Shown in pieces: positions 14,636 through 18,686 of a DNA stretch of 18,686 nucleotides. Under the pieces are notes generated by a model, which had not been told where the DNA came from, made no database searches, and worked only from the letters and a program-made list of their open reading frames with translations. The position numbers were made by a program, and so were the translations under genes. Position 1 is the first letter of the stretch, and the number at the start of each line of letters is the position of its first letter. The DNA lies in contig UQCY01000023.1 of assembly GCA_900539645.1 (NCBI GenBank), positions 1 through 18,686 of the forward strand, read 5' to 3'. This DNA is from an uncultured Clostridium sp. (GTDB lineage: Bacteria > Bacillota > Clostridia > Peptostreptococcales > Peptostreptococcaceae).

Positions 14636-15409
14636 CTATTTTCCTAAAAATCCTCCATCAACAGGAATTATCGCCCCACTTACATAATCAGATGCACTAC
14701 TTGCTAGGAAAATCGCCACTCCCTGTAAATCCTCAGGTTTACCCCAACGATGCATAGGAATTCTGCTAGTTACCTCTTCATATTGTTTTGGGTTGTAGCT
14801 TTTCATATTTGCCGTTAAATCTGTTTCCATATACCCTGGAGCTATTGCATTTACCTGTACTCCACGAGATGACCATTCATTTGATAGAGCCTTTGTAAGC
14901 TGCATAACAGCACCTTTTGTTGCAGTGTATGCAGGTATAGATTCGCTTCCGATAAATGATGTCAATGAAGCTATATTTATTATCTTTCCACTTCCCTGTT
15001 CTAGCATCACTCTTCCTGCAAGCTGAGAAATTTTGAATAAAGAGCTTAGATTTACATTTATAATTTTGTCCCACATTTCAACTGGAAACTCCTCAGCCTT
15101 GCAACGATGCTGCATTCCTGCACAGTTTACAAGTACGTCTAGTCTATTATCTAAAAGTTCCATGACTTCATCAAAAACAGGTGCTATGTTTGCTGCATTA
15201 TCTAGGTTAAGTACAACACCATGAACTACTCCACCAGTATCATTTTTAAGCTTTTCAACAGATTCGAATACTTTTTCTGATGTTCCAGTTATCACTACCT
15301 CTGCTCCAGCTTTTAGAAATCCTTCTGCCATACCATATCCAAGACCTCTACTTCCACCAGTGACAAGTATTTTTTTGCCAGTTATATCAAAAATATTAAA
15401 ATTATTCAT
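14636..15409 (-). CDS. Short-chain dehydrogenase, KduD/gluconate-dehydrogenase-like
   Basis: A 257-residue classical SDR enzyme that uses NAD(P)H. The cofactor motif is TGGSRGLG (17-24), NCAG (95-98) replaces the common NNAG, and the catalytic residues are S148, Y161 and K165 (YTATK) with N120 also in place. APGYMETDLT and FLASSASDYVSGAIIPVDGG resemble 2-deoxy-D-gluconate or gluconate 5-dehydrogenases, so a sugar-acid or related keto substrate is plausible but not shown. The ATG follows TAGGGGGAAT. The gene starts 19 bases after the hydrolase gene and is likely co-transcribed with it. Six of seven glutamine codons are CAG, as in the native-looking genes and unlike the hydrolase upstream. Confidence 0.85.
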   Translation of the reverse strand: MNNFNIFDITGKKILVTGGSRGLGYGMAEGFLKAGAEVVITGTSEKVFESVEKLKNDTGGVVHGVVLNLDNAANIAPVFDEVMELLDNRLDVLVNCAGMQHRCKAEEFPVEMWDKIINVNLSSLFKISQLAGRVMLEQGSGKIINIASLTSFIGSESIPAYTATKGAVMQLTKALSNEWSSRGVQVNAIAPGYMETDLTANMKSYNPKQYEEVTSRIPMHRWGKPEDLQGVAIFLASSASDYVSGAIIPVDGGFLGK

Positions 15410-15428
15410 ATCTATTCCCCCTATTTTT

Positions 15429-16085
15429 TTAAATATTTTTTAAGAACCTATTTAATTGTACACCTAATTGAGTGGGATTATCTATATTAATTGATTTTTT
15501 CATCCAATTATCTAAGAAAGAAATTTGCTCTTCTGTATGGAACCAATGCTCTCCATTTTCCATTATTGTCAGATTTGCATTATGATTTTTAACAAATTTA
15601 TTTACTGTTTCTAAAGATGTTAAATTATCATTTTCTGCATACAATATCTCTGTTGGAACTTCCCAATTTATTTTATTTTTTCTAGCAAAACATAAATATT
15701 CCCAAGATAATACTTCGCCAAAATCAGTACTTATTTCCCCTTTTTCTAGTAGCTCTTGTTCAGATACATTTGCCCACATCATCATATCTAAGATTAATCT
15801 TTCCATATCAAGAATAGGGGATATAAATAGAGCTTTTTCTATTTTATAATCTTGCAATGATAACATTGTAAAATATGCTCCTATACTATTAGCAATAATA
15901 TATATTTTTTCATACTCTTTCTTTACATCTTCGTATATATTTTTTATTTTATCAATTACAATCCAGGGAAAATCTACTTCATAGTCTAAACCTATAATAT
16001 CAAATCCTGGACAATTTTTCTTATAGCTTTCGGCTTCAAGATGATTTCCTCCTTTTCCATGTATGTATATAATTGCTTTTTTCAA
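15429..16085 (-). CDS. Alpha/beta hydrolase family protein
   Basis: A 218-residue cytosolic protein of the alpha/beta hydrolase fold. The first strand leads to HGKGG (9-13), a likely oxyanion region. The nucleophile elbow is ANSIG (65-69) with S67, a variant of GxSxG. The acid is probably D153 in YAENDNLTS, and the base H180 in GEHWFH (H183 is the alternative). The substrate is unknown. The start is TTG (16083-16085) with AGGGGGTG a few bases upstream; no better ATG is present. All five glutamine codons are CAA. The gene precedes the SDR gene by 19 bases and may share its transcript. Confidence 0.82.
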   Translation of the reverse strand: MKKAIIYIHGKGGNHLEAESYKKNCPGFDIIGLDYEVDFPWIVIDKIKNIYEDVKKEYEKIYIIANSIGAYFTMLSLQDYKIEKALFISPILDMERLILDMMMWANVSEQELLEKGEISTDFGEVLSWEYLCFARKNKINWEVPTEILYAENDNLTSLETVNKFVKNHNANLTIMENGEHWFHTEEQISFLDNWMKKSINIDNPTQLGVQLNRFLKNI

Positions 16086-16159
16086 AATAACACCCCCTGT
16101 AGTATTTTAATTATCTTAAAATTTATATTTTTATTATTTAATAGAACAGGAAATTTTTA

Positions 16160-16774
16160 TCAAATCAAAAACATAAACACAACTATTGGAGAAATTATAT
16201 TTACAGCTGCGTGAATCATCCAGCCATAGATTATACTTCCATCTGCTTTATTTCTAGAAAGCCATCCAAGTGCGTACCCAATTCCACCTGTAAGAAGAAA
16301 AATTATCACCATTGGCAAAATTCCCTTTCCTACAACAGAAACTATATGTATACCACCAAAAATTATCGCTTGAATAACATTTCCACCATTTCCTAGTTTT
16401 TCAAATAACCTGTTACCTAAAAATCCTCTAAAAAATATTTCCTCAGATAGTGATGTTTGTACAACTGCCCAAATTAATATAACTAATATTGTCTGCATAC
16501 TCCAACCATATTGTTTGTATGCATCAACTGTAAATCCTGTATATGTCAAGCTATTTGTGTTGTAAAGATACAGATATGGCAATATTATTATAACTAAAAA
16601 ATAGATAAATATTATCGTCATATATTTAAACACATTGTTTTCAGTAGTCTTAAATCCAATCCAATTAAAAAATCCCTTTACTCTCTTTTCTTTAACAAGA
16701 TAAAATATAAATGGAATAGCTGTCAATATAACAACTTAAAGGATTGCACTTATCAACTGGTTTATCAAAATCAT
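16160..16774 (-). pseudogene. CPBP intramembrane metalloprotease, interrupted by early stop
   Basis: The gene should start at the ATG at 16772-16774, six bases after AGGTGGTG. The first codons give MILINQLISAIL, then TAA at 16736-16738, and the same frame continues VVILTAIPFIFYLVKEKR to the end at 16160. The remaining 188 residues are intact and carry all CPBP (Abi/CAAX) motifs: SEEIFFR (94-100, EExxxR) and FGGIH (123-127), counted from the TTG at 16726, then HAAVN (172-176). The stop lies in the first membrane helix; a single C-to-T change of CAA would explain it. A TTG at 16726 could restart translation but has no ribosome site. It may be inactive, or translated by reinitiation. Family members cleave prenylated or peptide substrates in membranes, often in bacteriocin or immunity settings. 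Confidence 0.75.
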
Positions 16775-16806
16775 ACATATCACCACCTATTTAGAATAAT
16801 TTAAAC

Positions 16807-17226
16807 TTAGAACCAATTTATATTTTCATTTCTAAACTTAGGCTCATCGCTATTTTGATATGGATTGTAATTATTAATATTACAACCAAATTCTTTTAAC
16901 GATTTAATTTTATTATCTCTTGTCCATTCTATTAATGAAATACCATCAAATTCTTCAATTACTCCATTGTTCATCTCATTTTTAAAATACCATTCTACAA
17001 TAGTTTGATTTTCTTTATGGAAAAATTGGTTGATTTTCCAAACAATAACCTTTCCCCTAGTATTCCATTCATCAAACCAGTGTTTTACTGTTTCAATATT
17101 TTCATATTTAGGCCCCCAGCTTTCAGTATAAATAACATCTTCAGCAAAAATTCTATTAATTCCATAATCTTTCTGCTTAATCCACATATCAAACCACAAG
17201 CTAATTAATTTTTCTCTTTCATGCAT
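16807..17226 (-). CDS. SnoaL-like (NTF2-fold) protein
   Basis: A 139-residue soluble protein with the NTF2/SnoaL pattern: an N-terminal helix (LISLWFDMWIKQ), AEDVIYTESWGPKYENIETV with the early strand and loop, then KVIVWKINQFFH and QTIVEWYFKNEM as paired strands. These folds form small cone-shaped pockets and include isomerases, binding proteins and many uncharacterised members, so no reaction is assigned. The ATG follows AAAGGAGAT. The gene begins 16 bases after the upstream 125-residue gene and is likely in the same transcript. Confidence 0.7.
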   Translation of the reverse strand: MHEREKLISLWFDMWIKQKDYGINRIFAEDVIYTESWGPKYENIETVKHWFDEWNTRGKVIVWKINQFFHKENQTIVEWYFKNEMNNGVIEEFDGISLIEWTRDNKIKSLKEFGCNINNYNPYQNSDEPKFRNENINWF

Positions 17227-17242
17227 AAATTAAGCATCTCCT

Positions 17243-17620
17243 TTATCTTTCAATTGCCATCTTCGCTAATCTAGCATCTCCCCAAGGAGTCTTTATCATA
17301 GCATCTCCGTCAATAATTCCTGCTCTAACAATTGTAACCACCTCATCAGAATTAGATAGCTTAACTCCATTGATTTCAACATTTTTTGCAAACTCATCAT
17401 AAGTATCATATCTAGCATTATTAAAGACAAAATATATATTTTCTTGTCTTTCCTCGCTATTCGGAGTTAATACAGATCCCATAGTGTACATATCGTCATC
17501 TAACATAAATTCTATCAAGCAAAATGCAATTCCATCGTCATAATCTGATTTTATAATCGAAAATATGTCCTTTAACTTTATATCAAGTGTTTTCTTCTCT
17601 TTTTTCTTAGACCAAAACAT
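17243..17620 (-). CDS. Unrecognised soluble protein, 125 residues
   Basis: I do not recognise this protein. It starts with a basic segment FWSKKKEKK, has no signal peptide or membrane helix, and contains an acidic stretch MLDDDMYTMG and a C-terminal IIDGDAMIKTPWGDARLAKM. It looks like a folded alpha-beta domain. A clear GGAGGAAT site precedes the ATG. It is tightly linked to the SnoaL-like gene downstream and the membrane-protein gene upstream (24-base gap). Confidence 0.65.
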   Translation of the reverse strand: MFWSKKKEKKTLDIKLKDIFSIIKSDYDDGIAFCLIEFMLDDDMYTMGSVLTPNSEERQENIYFVFNNARYDTYDEFAKNVEINGVKLSNSDEVVTIVRAGIIDGDAMIKTPWGDARLAKMAIER

Positions 17621-17644
17621 ACATATTCCTCCATAAATTTATAT

Positions 17645-18022
17645 TTATTTTTTGTTCTTAAAAATACAAATTCCCTTATATACAATAAAAGGAATTGAAC
17701 AAACTGCACCAATTAAACCATAAATAGGAAATGCAATAACTCCTATTAATACTTTTGGTTCTTTAGATGTCAGCCATTTAGATGATAAGTGACTATACAA
17801 AATTATCCCAGTTGGTATTCCTGAGAATAACAATCCAAAGGAAATAATACTTCTTATAAATCCTATTGGCTCTGGAATAGACATCCCTTTACTATTTAAA
17901 AGTGCAATGTACTCAAGATTGCTAAGTTGTTTTATTTGTTCCGCTGCTACAAAATATCCCATCACACATCCAATGACTAAAAATATAATAATAATTGATA
18001 TCTGTTTACGTTCTTTCTTCAT
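17645..18022 (-). CDS. Small membrane protein of unknown function
   Basis: A 125-residue protein with about three membrane helices (roughly 8-27, 55-78 and 91-113) and a lysine-rich C-terminus. I see no enzymatic motif. The ribosome site is weak (AGAAAGAGAA). It lies in the leftward run between a lipoprotein gene and a soluble unknown. Confidence 0.6.
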   Translation of the reverse strand: MKKERKQISIIIIFLVIGCVMGYFVAAEQIKQLSNLEYIALLNSKGMSIPEPIGFIRSIISFGLLFSGIPTGIILYSHLSSKWLTSKEPKVLIGVIAFPIYGLIGAVCSIPFIVYKGICIFKNKK

Positions 18023-18075
18023 AATTTGATTTTCTCTTTCTAATTTAGATTTTTTTTATTTATCTATACTAAAAT

Positions 18076-18120
18076 TTATTTTTTCTTCTTTTTCTTTGGA
18101 GCTGGCAATTCATCATACAT
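18076..18120 (-). pseudogene. Possible gene tail ending in six lysines
   Basis: In the gap between two genes the frame MYDELPAPKKKKKK ends in TAA at 18076-18078. The frame is open only about four codons above the ATG, and no ribosome site precedes it. The composition, an acidic and proline-bearing segment followed by Lys6, looks like the C-terminus of a lost protein rather than chance, but it is too short to be sure. Confidence 0.25.
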
Positions 18121-18142
18121 TACATTTAATAATTTTTATTAC

Positions 18143-18607
18143 TTATTGTTCACTTGTAACATCTTCAACTATTGTTTCAATAGCTTTTTTAGCGAAATTC
18201 ACCTTTCTTTCGCTAACCACCTCTGCTCCATCTTTTATAATAATATCAGCAACACAGAGCTGATTTTCTTTACTTGGCTTGTCACTTCCCATAAGAGTAA
18301 ACCATTTTACTTCCACATCTTTTTCATCTATCTCTTTATAGTATTCCACCGAATAACTCATCTTTTCAAAAAATGCTGAATTTGAACTAGCTTCTACAAA
18401 AATCTCTCCTTCTTCATTTTGAGTTATCTTTATTGTTTGATTTACTATTTCATCTTTAGATGAGACATACTCCTCATTTGGAGAAATTGTAGATTTAAAT
18501 ATAACTTTTTCGCCTATATTTTCTTCTGTTTGAAAATTATTAGAAGAACAGCCTACTAAAGAAAAACAAATAACAAAAAATATCAGAAGTAATTTTATTT
18601 TTTTCAT
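18143..18607 (-). CDS. Putative lipoprotein of unknown function
   Basis: A 154-residue protein with a lipoprotein signal: basic start MKKIK, a hydrophobic stretch and the lipobox LVGC, with C20 as the lipid-modified residue. The mature part is polar, Glu/Lys-rich and probably beta-rich, with no motif I recognise. It should be anchored to the outer face of the membrane. AAGGAGAT precedes the ATG at a good distance. It may begin the leftward run of small genes. Four of five glutamine codons are CAA. Confidence 0.75.
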   Translation of the reverse strand: MKKIKLLLIFFVICFSLVGCSSNNFQTEENIGEKVIFKSTISPNEEYVSSKDEIVNQTIKITQNEEGEIFVEASSNSAFFEKMSYSVEYYKEIDEKDVEVKWFTLMGSDKPSKENQLCVADIIIKDGAEVVSERKVNFAKKAIETIVEDVTSEQ

Positions 18608-18686
18608 ATAATTATCTCCTTATTAAAATTATCGCTCTGTTAACTTATTTAGTATTGAATCTCGACCCCGGTAGGGTTTACAATGA

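Noticed and set aside
15033..15224. Plus-strand frame inside the SDR gene
   Set aside because: A shadow of a gene with intact catalytic motifs.

Overview
The window is AT-rich DNA with ATA, AGA and TTA codons common, strong AGGAGG-type ribosome binding sites and some TTG starts. It encodes a surface protein with three cell-wall-binding-2 repeats and a FeoAB system with a clostridial-type Cys-rich partner. This fits a low-GC anaerobic Firmicute, most likely Peptostreptococcaceae (Peptostreptococcus or a Clostridioides relative). The genus is inferred from gene style, not proven.

Layout. 1-2484: peptide use, with the N-terminal half of an M18 aminopeptidase and a POT-family peptide transporter, both on the minus strand. 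The transporter has a leader with nested and mutually exclusive inverted repeats. 2485-3045: AT-rich DNA with no gene. 3046-7954: metal transport, with a ZupT-type ZIP transporter, a DUF389 membrane protein on the opposite strand, and feoA-feoB-Cys-rich protein behind a promoter that overlaps a Fur-like box. 7968-10175: a large surface protein (TTG start, signal peptide, three CWB2 repeats, Lys-rich linker, eight BspA-like 26-residue repeats). 10491-11143: an unrecognised protein and a 9-residue open frame.

11148-14635 looks like a self-contained module. A MarR regulator diverges from a leftward operon of MalY/PatB-type C-S beta-lyase, DAACS-type amino-acid symporter and (after a gap) a glutaredoxin-like protein. 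The shared promoter region carries a 21-bp perfect direct repeat, a likely MarR operator pair. The module is bounded on both sides by nearly the same 40-bp bidirectional terminator (39/40 identical). A role in uptake and cleavage of a sulfur-containing amino acid is inferred.

14636-18607 is a leftward run of an SDR oxidoreductase, an alpha/beta hydrolase, a CPBP membrane protease broken by an early in-frame stop, a SnoaL-like protein, two unrecognised proteins, a possible 14-codon gene tail and a lipoprotein. Glutamine codon choice separates genes that look native (CAG-rich: aminopeptidase, FeoB, SDR) from several in the right-hand run and the unknown at 10491 (CAA-rich). I saw no rRNA, tRNA, CRISPR array, insertion sequence or phage genes.
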